Positions 1 to 10,282 of a DNA stretch of 64,000 bases are shown piece after piece. Every line of letters starts with the position of its first letter. Position 1 is the stretch's first letter. The position numbers and the translations under genes are program-made. The stretch lies in assembly GCA_963837485.1 (NCBI GenBank), contig CAWINP010000011.1, positions 124,001-188,000 on the forward strand, read 5' to 3'. A model generated the notes under the pieces. That model worked only from the letters and a program-made list of their open reading frames with translations, searched no databases and was not told where the DNA came from. This stretch comes from Solirubrobacter sp963837485. Lineage in GTDB: Bacteria; Actinomycetota; Thermoleophilia; Solirubrobacterales; Solirubrobacteraceae.

Positions 1-159
1 TACGAGCACGACTTCCCGGCCGCGCTGGAGTTCGCCCGTGAGCTGCGGCCCGGCCGCCTGATCGACCGGGGGTGGCCGCTGCACGCGTTCAAGAAGGCGC
101 TGGAACGGGCGCCGAAGGCCGCCCGCAACGGCCATGTGAAGACGGTGTTCGAGATATGA
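1..159 (+). CDS. C-terminal end of a zinc-type alcohol dehydrogenase (partial)
   Basis: Only the last 52 codons are in the window; the frame is open from base 1 to a TGA at 157-159. The visible tail (FARELRPGRLIDRGWPLHAF, then KKALERAPKA and HVKTVFEI) resembles the C-terminal helix and last strand of medium-chain Zn-dependent alcohol/threonine dehydrogenases, in which a basal 'RG.PL.....A....' segment precedes a final 'G.K.VF' strand. None of the metal- or NAD-binding residues are visible, so the substrate cannot be judged. The stop overlaps the next start (ATGA), so it is probably co-transcribed and translationally coupled with the LarA-like gene. Confidence 0.6.
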   Translation, partial: YEHDFPAALEFARELRPGRLIDRGWPLHAFKKALERAPKAARNGHVKTVFEI

Positions 160-1787
160 GCATCGCTCCCGCGCGCATGATCGAGCGCCCGCGCCGGCAT
201 GTCTCCGCCGAGCGCGAGGCGTGCGTGGTCGAGGTCACCGAGAACAGCCCGCCCACGCTGTTTCACTCGGGCGAGCAGTTCCGGCTGGAGCGGTTGCCGG
301 TCGGCTCGCGGATCGTGTACCCGCCACCGCCGCTGAAGGGCCTCGCCGACGTGGACGCCGCGATCGCCGCCGCGCTCGACTCCCCGCTCGGGATGGACCC
401 GCTCAACAGCCTGCTCAGCCCGGGCATGAAGCTGACGATCGCGTTCGACGACATCAGCCTCCCGCTGCCGCCGATGCGGGAGCCGGACATCCGCTCGCTC
501 GTGATCGAGCACGTGCTCGAGCGCGCCTACCGCGCCGGCGTCGACGACATCCACCTGATCGCCGCGCTCGCGCTGCATCGCCGGATGACCGCGCAAGAGC
601 TCGAGCGCGCCGTCGGGCGGCGGGTCTTCGACGAGTTCTATCCCGAGCGCCTCTACAACCACGACGCCGAGGACCCCGAGAGCATCGTCCACCTCGGCGA
701 CACGCCCAACAGCGAGCGAGTCGAGCTGTCCAAGCGCGCCGCCGACAGCGACCTGCTGGTCTACGTGAACGTCAACCTGGTCACGATGGACGGCGGGCAC
801 AAGTCCGTCGCCGTCGGGCTCGGCACGTACGCGTCGCTGAAAGCGCACCACACGCCGCATGCGATGCAGCAGAGCCGCTCGTTCATGGACCCGTCGAGCA
901 GCGAGCTGCATAAGAGCGCGTCGCGGCAGGGCGAGATCGTCGAGGCCGCCGTCCCTGTGTTCCACATCGAGACGACGCTGAACAGCGACATGTACGGCGG
1001 CCCGCTGCGCTTCCTCGCCAAGCCGGAGCCGCGCTGGACGCCGCGCGAGCAGGCGACGTTCGCGGCGCTCAAGCGCACGACCGACCGCCTGCCGGCCAAG
1101 CTGCGCCGCGACGTGTTCCACAAGCAGTACGCGCCCTACGCGGTGACCGGCGTGACCGCCGGCGCCGTGAACCCGGTGCACGAGGTCACGCTCGAGCACT
1201 GCGCCGTCCAGCAGGCGGTGCAGGTCAACGGCCAGGCCGACGTCGTGACCGCCGGGCTGCCCTATCTGTGCCCGTACAACGTCAACTCGATCATGAACCC
1301 GGTGCTCGTCATGTGCATGGGCCTCGGATACTTCTTCAACCTCTACAAGGGCGTACCGCTGGCCCGCGAGGGCGGCGTGATGATCTTCACGCACCCGGTC
1401 GCGCCGGAGTTCCACCCGGTCCATCACCCCTCCTACGTCGACTTCTTCGACGAGGTGCTGACCGAGACGCGCGACCCGCTGGAGATCCACAAGCGCTTCG
1501 AGCGCGCGTACGCCGAGGACGAGTGGTACCGCCACCTGTACCGGACCAGCTACGCCTACCACGGCGTCCACCCGCTCTACATGTGGTACTGGGGCGCGCA
1601 CGGGCTCGAGCACCTGGGCGACGTGATCTTCGTCGGCGGCGATCCGGAGGCGTGCCGGCGGATGGGCTTCCGCCGCGCCGACACGATGCGCGACGCGCTG
1701 GAGATGGCCGAGCAGGTGGTGGGCCGCGATCCGAGCGTCACCCACTTCCACTGCCCGCCGCTGTTCTACGCCGAAGTGTCCCCATGA
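156..1787 (+). CDS. LarA-like nickel-dependent racemase family protein (DUF2088)
   Basis: A 543-aa protein of the lactate racemase LarA/DUF2088 superfamily. Known LarA enzymes isomerise 2-hydroxyacids using a nickel-pincer nucleotide bound to a lysine. Visible family marks are the N-terminal AFDDISLPLPP segment (equivalent to the DLTRP-type loop), IAALALHRRMT, the HDAEDP segment, and GGHKS, which lies where LarA carries its pincer-binding lysine. It is about 100 residues longer than classical LarA (about 425 aa), mainly at the N-terminus and in a C-terminal region rich in Tyr, Trp and His. The ATG at 156 overlaps the upstream dehydrogenase stop (ATGA) and is preferred over an in-frame upstream start inside that gene. 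The dehydrogenase-racemase pairing suggests hydroxyacid metabolism. No larB, larC or larE is visible, so the cofactor must be made elsewhere or not be used. Confidence 0.72.
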   Translation: MSIAPARMIERPRRHVSAEREACVVEVTENSPPTLFHSGEQFRLERLPVGSRIVYPPPPLKGLADVDAAIAAALDSPLGMDPLNSLLSPGMKLTIAFDDISLPLPPMREPDIRSLVIEHVLERAYRAGVDDIHLIAALALHRRMTAQELERAVGRRVFDEFYPERLYNHDAEDPESIVHLGDTPNSERVELSKRAADSDLLVYVNVNLVTMDGGHKSVAVGLGTYASLKAHHTPHAMQQSRSFMDPSSSELHKSASRQGEIVEAAVPVFHIETTLNSDMYGGPLRFLAKPEPRWTPREQATFAALKRTTDRLPAKLRRDVFHKQYAPYAVTGVTAGAVNPVHEVTLEHCAVQQAVQVNGQADVVTAGLPYLCPYNVNSIMNPVLVMCMGLGYFFNLYKGVPLAREGGVMIFTHPVAPEFHPVHHPSYVDFFDEVLTETRDPLEIHKRFERAYAEDEWYRHLYRTSYAYHGVHPLYMWYWGAHGLEHLGDVIFVGGDPEACRRMGFRRADTMRDALEMAEQVVGRDPSVTHFHCPPLFYAEVSP

Positions 1788-1788
1788 A

Positions 1789-1851
1789 GGGCGAAGCCTC
1801 GCCCTGCGGGCTCGTTTCGCTGGGAGCAATCGCCCAAAGGGCGATTCTCCC
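1789..1851 (+). terminator. Two consecutive hairpins after the LarA-like gene
   Basis: Starting right after the stop, GGGCGA/TCGCCC (1789-1804, 4-nt loop) is followed by a longer hairpin at 1822-1851. In the second, a GGGAG-x-AATCGCCC arm pairs with GGGCGATTCTCCC across an AAA loop. There is no U-tract, which is common in high-GC actinobacteria. It may attenuate read-through into the acyltransferase gene or terminate transcription. Confidence 0.45.
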
Positions 1852-1866
1852 GGTTAGGGGCCTCCG

Positions 1867-2619
1867 ATGAAGTTCGCGCAGGGCGCCAAGACGCTCGAGC
1901 GGCTCGCCGGCTCAAGCGGTGGCCGGCCGCGCACGAGGACGCGCTGGCGCACGATCACGGTCGGCAAGGACCCCTGGCGCGGGCGGACGGCCGAGGACGA
2001 GGCCTGGCTGCGCGAGCCCGGGCCGTCGCGCGTGAGGGAAGCCGCCCAGCAGGCGCTGCTGTTCCCCGCCACCCGCTTGATCGCCATGCCCACGGTCAAG
2101 GGCGCCAAGGACCTGATCCACGCGCCCCAGCCCGCGATCCTCGCGCCCAACCACGAGAGCGACCTCGACACGCCGCTGGTGCTGCTGGCGCTGCCGTACG
2201 CGTGGCGCAGGCGCACCGTCGTCGGCGCCGCCAGCGACCGCTTCTACGCCAAGCGCGCGTACGCGCTGTCGAGCGGCTTCTGGATCAACACGTTCCCGTT
2301 CGATCGCGGCGGCGGCCAGCGGCGCGGCCTCGCGGCGGCGGCCGCGCACCTGCGCGACGGCCGCAACGTGCTCCTGTACCCGCAGGGCACCCGCGGCGCC
2401 GGGCCGGAGGGCTACCACACCGGCGTCGCCGAGCTTGCGCTGGCCGCCGACGCGCCGATCATCCCGGTCCAGATTTCCGGCAGCGCGCTGATCATGCCCA
2501 AGAACCGCGGCCTCAACCGCCGGGCCAAGACCACCATCGCGTTCGCCCGCCCGCTGCATCCGCTTCCCGGCGAGACGCCGCAGGAGCTGACGCGCCGGAT
2601 GGTCGAAGCCCTAATCTGA
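1867..2619 (+). CDS. 1-acyl-sn-glycerol-3-phosphate acyltransferase (PlsC family)
   Basis: A 250-aa PlsC/LPLAT-family acyltransferase, expected to move an acyl chain onto lysophosphatidic acid or a related glycerolipid at the inner membrane face. Block I is NHESDLDTP (the catalytic NHx4D). The block III glutamate motif EGTRS appears as YPQGTRG, with Gln in place of Glu, and block IV is PIIPVQISGS. The Gln at the usual Glu position is the one notable departure. The roughly 60-residue N-terminal extension is basic and polar. The start is ATG 1867, with no strong Shine-Dalgarno. It sits between a LarA-like gene and an aldo/keto reductase (5-bp gap downstream), so it may be part of the same transcript despite the hairpins upstream. 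Confidence 0.8.
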   Translation: MKFAQGAKTLERLAGSSGGRPRTRTRWRTITVGKDPWRGRTAEDEAWLREPGPSRVREAAQQALLFPATRLIAMPTVKGAKDLIHAPQPAILAPNHESDLDTPLVLLALPYAWRRRTVVGAASDRFYAKRAYALSSGFWINTFPFDRGGGQRRGLAAAAAHLRDGRNVLLYPQGTRGAGPEGYHTGVAELALAADAPIIPVQISGSALIMPKNRGLNRRAKTTIAFARPLHPLPGETPQELTRRMVEALI

Positions 2620-2624
2620 ACGAC

Positions 2625-3456
2625 ATGATCGAGCGCGCCCCCTTCGGCGCGACCGGACACGAGTCCAGCCGCGTGATCTTCGGCGCCGCGGCCCTGGGGA
2701 GCGTCTCCAAGGCCGAGGCGGACACCGCCCTCCAGCACCTGCTCCAGCATGGCATCAACCACATCGACGTCGCCGCCGCTTACGGCGACGCCGAGCTGCG
2801 GATCGCCACCTGGCTGAAGGAGCACGACTTCTTCATCGCCACCAAGACCGGCGAGCGCACCTACGCCGCCGCGCGCGAGCAGATCCGCCGCAGCCTGGAC
2901 CGGCTCGGCGTCGACCACGTCGACCTGATCCAGCTGCACAACCTCGTCGACGTGATCGAGTGGGAGACCGCGTTGCGCTCCGACGGCGCGCTGGAGGCGT
3001 GCCTGGAGGCGCGCGAGGAGGGCCTCGTGCGCTTCATCGGCGTGACCGGCCACGGCCTGACCGTGCCGAAGATGCACAGCCTGAGCCTCGAGCGCCACGC
3101 ATTCGACACGGTGCTGTGCCCCTACAACTGGATCATGATGCAGGACCCGCGCTACGCGGACACCTTCACCGAGCTCGCCACGAAGTGCCAGGAGCGCAAC
3201 GTCGCCCTGCAGACGATCAAGAGCCTCGCCTACCGCCCGTGGGAGGGGCGCGAGAAGACCGCGTCGACCTGGTACGAGCCGCTGCGCGACCAGGACGACA
3301 TCGACCGCGCGGCGAGCTGGGTGCTGGCGAACCAGCAGGTCTTCCTGATCACCACGGGCGACGTGGAGATCCTGCCGAAGCTGCTCGACGCCGCCGAGCG
3401 CGCCGGCGAGCGCCCGGACGACGACGCGATGGCCGCGCTCGGGACGGCGCCGCTGT

Positions 3457-3464
<8 letters not shown>
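2625..3464 (+). CDS. Aldo/keto reductase
   Basis: A 279-aa NAD(P)H-dependent oxidoreductase of the aldo/keto reductase superfamily, of unknown carbonyl substrate. The catalytic tetrad can be read: Asp and Tyr in HIDVAAAYG, Lys in IATKTG, and His in LIQLHN. The strand VRFIGVTGHG is the usual beta-5 segment. The tail is shorter than in typical 300-330-aa AKRs and resembles the compact 'predicted oxidoreductase' group. The ATG at 2625 lies 5 bp after the acyltransferase stop. Its 3' end overlaps the convergent histidine kinase gene by 8 bp (3457-3464). Confidence 0.85.
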
Positions 3465-6114
<2,650 letters not shown>

Positions 6115-6147
6115 TGGAGCCTCCGGCACGACTCTACTTCGGGCCGC

Positions 6148-7845
6148 TCAGCCCGGAGCAAACCGGGCGCCGAGCCAGCTCGGCAGCGCCGCCACCGGCA
6201 TCGCGCGACCGAGGTAGAAGCCCTGCGCCTCGTCGCAGGCGAGGCTTGCGAGCGCGTCCCACGTGTCGGCGGTCTCGACGCCCTCGGCGACGACCCGCAT
6301 CCCCAGCCGCCGCCCGAGATCGATCGTCGCGTGCACGATCGCCTGGTCGCGCTCGTCGTCGGGCAGCCGCGTGACGAACGAGCGGTCGATCTTGATCTCG
6401 TCGACCTGCAGCGCCTTCAGGTGCCCGAGCGACGCGTGGCCGGCGCCGAAGTCGTCCAGCGCCGTCGCCACGCCGATCTGGCGCAACCCGGCGAGCACCT
6501 CCAGCGTGCGCTCGGGGTCGGCCATCACGACTTCCTCGGAGACCTCGAGGCGCAGCTGCTCGGGCGCGAAGCGGCGGCGGCGAAGCAGACGCTCGACCTC
6601 CGACGGCAGCCCGAGGTCCAGCAGGTCGGCCGGCCCGAGGTTCACGGCCACCGTCAGGTCGAGCCCGGACTCGGCGATCTCGACCAGCGCGAGGTCGAGC
6701 ACGAACCCGGTCAGCGCGTGGCCGAGCCCGCTCTGCTCGGCCAGCGGCAGGAACTCGGCGGGCGCGAGCAGGCCGCGCTGCGGGTGCGCCCAACGCACGA
6801 GCGCCTCCACGCCGTGCACCGCGCCGGTCGCGATCTCCGCCTTCGGCTGGTAGTGCAGGATCAACTCGCCGGCCTCAAGCGCGTCGCGCAGCTCGCCGAG
6901 CAGCTCGAGCCGCTCGCGGCTGTGACGGTCGCGCGCCGGCAGGTAGACCTCGTGGCCGGTGCGCGTGCGCTTGGCCTCGTACATCGCGACATCGGAGCGC
7001 TGGAGCAGGCCGAGCCCATCGCGCGCGTGCTCGGGGAACATGGCGATGCCGACGCTGGCGTCGATATGGACGCGGATCCCGGCGACCCGGAAGGAGCGCT
7101 CCAGCGCGGCGCGCAGCCGCAGGCCGGCGGCGCTCGCCGCCGCCTCGTCGCCGGGATGGAGCACGACCGCGAACTCGTCGCCGCCGAGCCGGGCGAGCGT
7201 GTCGCCCTCGCGCAGCACCTCCGCCAGGCGCGGGCCGATCTGCCGCAGCACCTCGTCGCCCGCGTGATGGCCGAGCGTGTCGTTGAGCTCCTTGAAGCCG
7301 TCGAGGTCGATCAGCAGCAGCGCGAGCTCGTCGCCGTCGCGCTCGGCGTCGGCGATCGAGCGCTCGAGCCGGGCGAGCAGGTGACGGCGGTTGCCGAGCC
7401 CGGTCAGGTCATCGGTGACGGCGTCCTCGCGGCTCGCGCGCAGGCGCTCGGTCACGGTGAGGCCGGCGCGCGCCATCCCCGTCAGCACCGTGACCGCGGC
7501 GAGCGCGGCCGACACCGGCGAGATCTCGACGAACTGCCCGACGAGCAGCAGCGCGAGCCCGATCGCGGCGAACGTGAGGATCGCCGCGAGCACGATCGGG
7601 CTGAATTGCGGGCCGCGCTCCTGCGGGCGCAGCTGCCAGCGGCTGAGCGCGAGCACGCCGACGATCCCGCCCGCGCCCACCGCGAGCGCGGGCGAGGCGG
7701 GGAAGACCAGCGCGGCGGTCGCGCACGCGCCCATGAGCGCGTCGAGCCACGACATCGGCGCGGGCCGGCCGAAGCGGCCGAGCAGCAGCGCGACGAGTGC
7801 GACCAGCGCGAGCGCGAGCCCCGCGTACTCGACGACCGTCAACAT
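6148..7845 (-). CDS. Membrane-bound GGDEF-EAL cyclic di-GMP turnover protein
   Basis: A 565-aa protein with about five N-terminal transmembrane segments (residues ~5-125), a GGDEF domain (~140-305) and an EAL domain (~315-560). The diguanylate cyclase signature GGDEF at 221-225 is intact and is preceded by the RxxD inhibitory I-site (REGD, 212-215) at the canonical 5-residue spacing. The phosphodiesterase domain keeps E-A-L at 347-349, the DDFGAG metal loop, EIKIDRSFV and EGVET. Both activities therefore look potentially functional. The start is ATG 7845, with GGAG 5 nt upstream. A much longer open frame upstream is non-coding in character and overlaps the divergent wall-hydrolase gene, so it was rejected. 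It precedes the hybrid histidine kinase on the same strand. Confidence 0.9.
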   Translation of the reverse strand: MLTVVEYAGLALALVALVALLLGRFGRPAPMSWLDALMGACATAALVFPASPALAVGAGGIVGVLALSRWQLRPQERGPQFSPIVLAAILTFAAIGLALLLVGQFVEISPVSAALAAVTVLTGMARAGLTVTERLRASREDAVTDDLTGLGNRRHLLARLERSIADAERDGDELALLLIDLDGFKELNDTLGHHAGDEVLRQIGPRLAEVLREGDTLARLGGDEFAVVLHPGDEAAASAAGLRLRAALERSFRVAGIRVHIDASVGIAMFPEHARDGLGLLQRSDVAMYEAKRTRTGHEVYLPARDRHSRERLELLGELRDALEAGELILHYQPKAEIATGAVHGVEALVRWAHPQRGLLAPAEFLPLAEQSGLGHALTGFVLDLALVEIAESGLDLTVAVNLGPADLLDLGLPSEVERLLRRRRFAPEQLRLEVSEEVVMADPERTLEVLAGLRQIGVATALDDFGAGHASLGHLKALQVDEIKIDRSFVTRLPDDERDQAIVHATIDLGRRLGMRVVAEGVETADTWDALASLACDEAQGFYLGRAMPVAALPSWLGARFAPG

Positions 7846-7954
7846 CGTGGCTCCATCGTCGCACGCGTCGCGAGCACGGCTGAGCCCGGCTCGTCCCGGC
7901 GGCCGCGCGAGCGCGCGGCTCCGAGTCGTCCGGTAGCCCTGGTGTGATCTTCGG

Positions 7955-8848
7955 ATGACCGGAACACGCGATCTCGCGTGCCCGGAGCTGTGGGAGCGTT
8001 CGCTGGAGCGTTCCCGCCGCCGGAGGGAGCTCGCCGCACAGCGGCGGCCTGGAGTGCAGGCGGTGTCGGCCGTCGCGCTCGCCGCCACGCTCGCGAGCCC
8101 CGCGGCGGCCGGTGCGACGCTCCTGCGCACGCACAGCCACGGCCCGGCGGTGGCCGACGCCCAGCGAGCGCTCGGCGTGGCCGCCGACGGCGAGTTCGGG
8201 CCGCTCACGCGCCGCGCCGTGCGCGCCTTCCAGCGCTCGCACGGGCTGGAGGTCGACGGCATCATCGGGCCACTCACCGCGGCCGCGCTGGGCCTCAGCA
8301 GGGGTCCGAAGCCGTCGCCGGAGACGACGCGCGCGATCCAGGCCAAGCTCGGGCTGGCGGTCGACGGCGTCTACGGGCCGGCCACCCGCAGCGCCGTGAT
8401 CCAGTTCCAGCGCGTGCACGGGTTGGAGGTCGACGGCGTGGTCGGGCCGCAGACGCTCGGCGCGCTCGGCGTGGCCGCCGCGGGCGGGTCTTCATCGTCG
8501 GCCGTCGCGGCGGCGCGCTCGCAGCTCGGCGCCGCGTACCGGTTCGGCGGCGAGGGCGACGGCGGCTGGGACTGCTCGGGCCTGACGCAGTGGGCGATCG
8601 GCAAGGCCGGCATCTCGCTCCCGCGCACGAGCTATTCGCAGTTCGGCGTCGGCACGCCGGTGGAGCGGTCGGCGATCCAGGCGGGGGACCTCGTGTTCTT
8701 CGACACCGACGGGACCGGCGCGTCGCACGTGGGCATCGCGACCGGTCCCGGGAGCGTCATCTCGGCCACCACGCACGGCGTGATGGAACACGGGATCTCA
8801 GGCGGCTATTGGGGCGCGCGCTACGTGGGCGCGCGCCGCGTGGGCTAG
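7955..8848 (+). CDS. Secreted NlpC/P60 peptidoglycan endopeptidase with two PG-binding domains
   Basis: A 297-aa cell-wall hydrolase. A basic N-terminus leads to a hydrophobic segment ending in SPAAAGA (signal peptide or anchor, residues ~35-53). Two peptidoglycan_binding_1 repeats follow, at ~60-110 and ~118-170, sharing the pattern 'A[QV].[FA]QR.HGLEVDG..GP.T..ALG'. The C-terminal NlpC/P60 domain has the catalytic Cys in GGWDCSGL, His in ASHVGIA, and a third polar residue near ATTHGV. The expected role is cleavage of stem-peptide bonds in peptidoglycan. The ATG at 7955 has no clear Shine-Dalgarno. It is transcribed divergently from the GGDEF-EAL gene across 109 bp. That gap holds a strong GCCGCGC/GCGCGGC hairpin but no riboswitch core that could be recognised. 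Confidence 0.9.
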   Translation: MTGTRDLACPELWERSLERSRRRRELAAQRRPGVQAVSAVALAATLASPAAAGATLLRTHSHGPAVADAQRALGVAADGEFGPLTRRAVRAFQRSHGLEVDGIIGPLTAAALGLSRGPKPSPETTRAIQAKLGLAVDGVYGPATRSAVIQFQRVHGLEVDGVVGPQTLGALGVAAAGGSSSSAVAAARSQLGAAYRFGGEGDGGWDCSGLTQWAIGKAGISLPRTSYSQFGVGTPVERSAIQAGDLVFFDTDGTGASHVGIATGPGSVISATTHGVMEHGISGGYWGARYVGARRVG

Positions 8849-9009
8849 GGGTTCGCCCGGGAAGATCCGGTCCGTCCGAGGTGGTCCAGCCGTGGATGCC
8901 TGGGGCTGCCGGCGGGCGCAGGCGTGCTCCAGCACGTTGAGCCCAGCCGGTGGCGCCAGGCGCCGCGGATGGGCCGCATCGGGCGCACCGGGGTTCCCGG
9001 GCGGGCCCC

Positions 9010-9246
9010 TTAAGCGGCCTCGGCGAGCGTGGGGTGCGAGATCACGCGCGTCGGGGAGTAGGCGAACGGGTGCATGAAGACGTCCATCGGACGCACTCCC
9101 GGCCCGACCTCGACCTCGAAGCTCTCTCCCGTGCGGGAGTCGTCCACGGCGATCGTCACCTGATTTGAGCCCGGGTCCCACAGCATGCGGATATCAAGGC
9201 CGTCGATGGTGCGATGGTTCAGCTCACGGGTGGTCATGGAAGTCAT
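9010..9246 (-). CDS. Conserved small hypothetical protein
   Basis: A 78-aa protein starting MTSMTTRELNHRT and rich in acidic residues (ESFEVEVGPGVRPMDVF). Small proteins of this type ('WDPGSN.V.V.V.D..TGESFE') are recalled as common in actinobacteria, often beside regulators; no function is known to me. It has no signal peptide, membrane segment or cysteine. ATG 9246 has GGAG 5 nt upstream; ATG 9237 is an alternative. It lies 80 bp downstream of the sigma factor gene on the same strand. Confidence 0.65.
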   Translation of the reverse strand: MTSMTTRELNHRTIDGLDIRMLWDPGSNQVTIAVDDSRTGESFEVEVGPGVRPMDVFMHPFAYSPTRVISHPTLAEAA

Positions 9247-9326
9247 AGTGGCTCCGCCGGGAAGTTCGCCCCAGGGGGGTGAGCGCCACAATCGCTGGGG
9301 GCCAGCCCTACCCGGGGGGTCGTGCT

Positions 9327-10247
9327 TCACCGAAGGGTCGCGGGGAGGCCGAGCGCACCGAAGAGCTCGGCGTTGAACGTCGTGATCTCGGCGATCAGCC
9401 CGTTTTGCACGCGAATCACGTCCAGCTTGAACGGGCGGAACTCGCTCGCGCCGGGCGGGCGCAGGTAGGAAGCGGCGGCGGGCATGCGGTTGGCCCCGGT
9501 GGCGACCAGGCGCCACTCGCCGATCGAAGGATCGTCGAACGCGCGGGCCAGCAGCGGGAGCATCTGATCGATCCCCTCATACAGCCACGGGTTCGGTGGC
9601 ATGGTGATGCGGATGTCCTCGCGCATCAGCGCGACGGCGCCGGCCGTGTCCTCGCGCTCGTGCGTGTCGATGAAGCCCTCGAGCAGGCGCCGCTCGTCGT
9701 CGGTCAACTCGGCTGGACGCGGCTCGGGGAGCTCGTCGCCGATCGTGGCGCGTGCGCGCTGCAGCGCGCTGTTTGCGGCGGCGACGCTGGTGTCGAGCAC
9801 GTCCGCGGTCTCGGCCGCCGACCAGCCCAGCACGTCACGCAGGATCAGCGCGGCGCGCTGGCGCGCCGGCAGCGACTGGATCAGCGAGATGTAGGTCAGC
9901 TCGATCGTCTCGCGGGCGACGACGACGGTGTCGGGCTCGTCCTCGACCGGCGCCACCTGGTCAAGCACCGGGTCCGGAAACGGCTGCAGCCACGGGACCT
10001 CGGCCGACGTGCCGCCGCCGCGCCGCTTCGTGCGCTTGAGCGTGTCCAGGCACGTATTGGTGGCGATCTTGTACAGCCACGCGCGAAACTGCTCGCCCTT
10101 GAACGAGGCGCGGCTGCGCCACGCGCGCAGCAACGTCTCCTGCACATGGTCCTCGGCCTCCTGGAAATTGCCGAGCATCCGGTAGCAGTGCACGTGCAGC
10201 TCGTGCCGGTGGCGCTCGGTGAGGCGGGCGAACTCGGACTCGATCAC
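9327..10247 (-). CDS. ECF sigma factor with C-terminal SnoaL-like domain (SigG/SigJ type)
   Basis: A 306-aa sigma-70 family regulator. Region 2 reads YRMLGNFQEAEDHVQETLLRAWR with the sigma-2.4-type helix FRAWLYKIATNTCLD. Region 4 is LPARQRAALILRDVLGWSAAETADVLDTS, a helix-turn-helix. The last ~110 residues (from about EGFIDTHERED) match the SnoaL/NTF2-like fold found in ECF41- and ECF56-like sigma factors, where the extra domain replaces an anti-sigma factor. The GTG at 10247 is taken as start because the reading frame is only conserved from there. It would leave just 35 bp to the divergent GH15 ATG, so one of the two mRNAs may be leaderless. No cognate anti-sigma is adjacent. Confidence 0.85.
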   Translation of the reverse strand: MIESEFARLTERHRHELHVHCYRMLGNFQEAEDHVQETLLRAWRSRASFKGEQFRAWLYKIATNTCLDTLKRTKRRGGGTSAEVPWLQPFPDPVLDQVAPVEDEPDTVVVARETIELTYISLIQSLPARQRAALILRDVLGWSAAETADVLDTSVAAANSALQRARATIGDELPEPRPAELTDDERRLLEGFIDTHEREDTAGAVALMREDIRITMPPNPWLYEGIDQMLPLLARAFDDPSIGEWRLVATGANRMPAAASYLRPPGASEFRPFKLDVIRVQNGLIAEITTFNAELFGALGLPATLR

Positions 10248-10282
10248 GGGTCTTGTTCTAACGAGACGGGTAGACGCCGACC

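Noticed and set aside
7846..7954. Possible cyclic-dinucleotide riboswitch between the GGDEF-EAL and NlpC/P60 genes
   Set aside because: Context is tempting (c-di-GMP enzyme on one side, wall hydrolase on the other) and a GCCGCGC/GCGCGGC hairpin is present, but none of the conserved cores of c-di-GMP or c-di-AMP riboswitches can be read.
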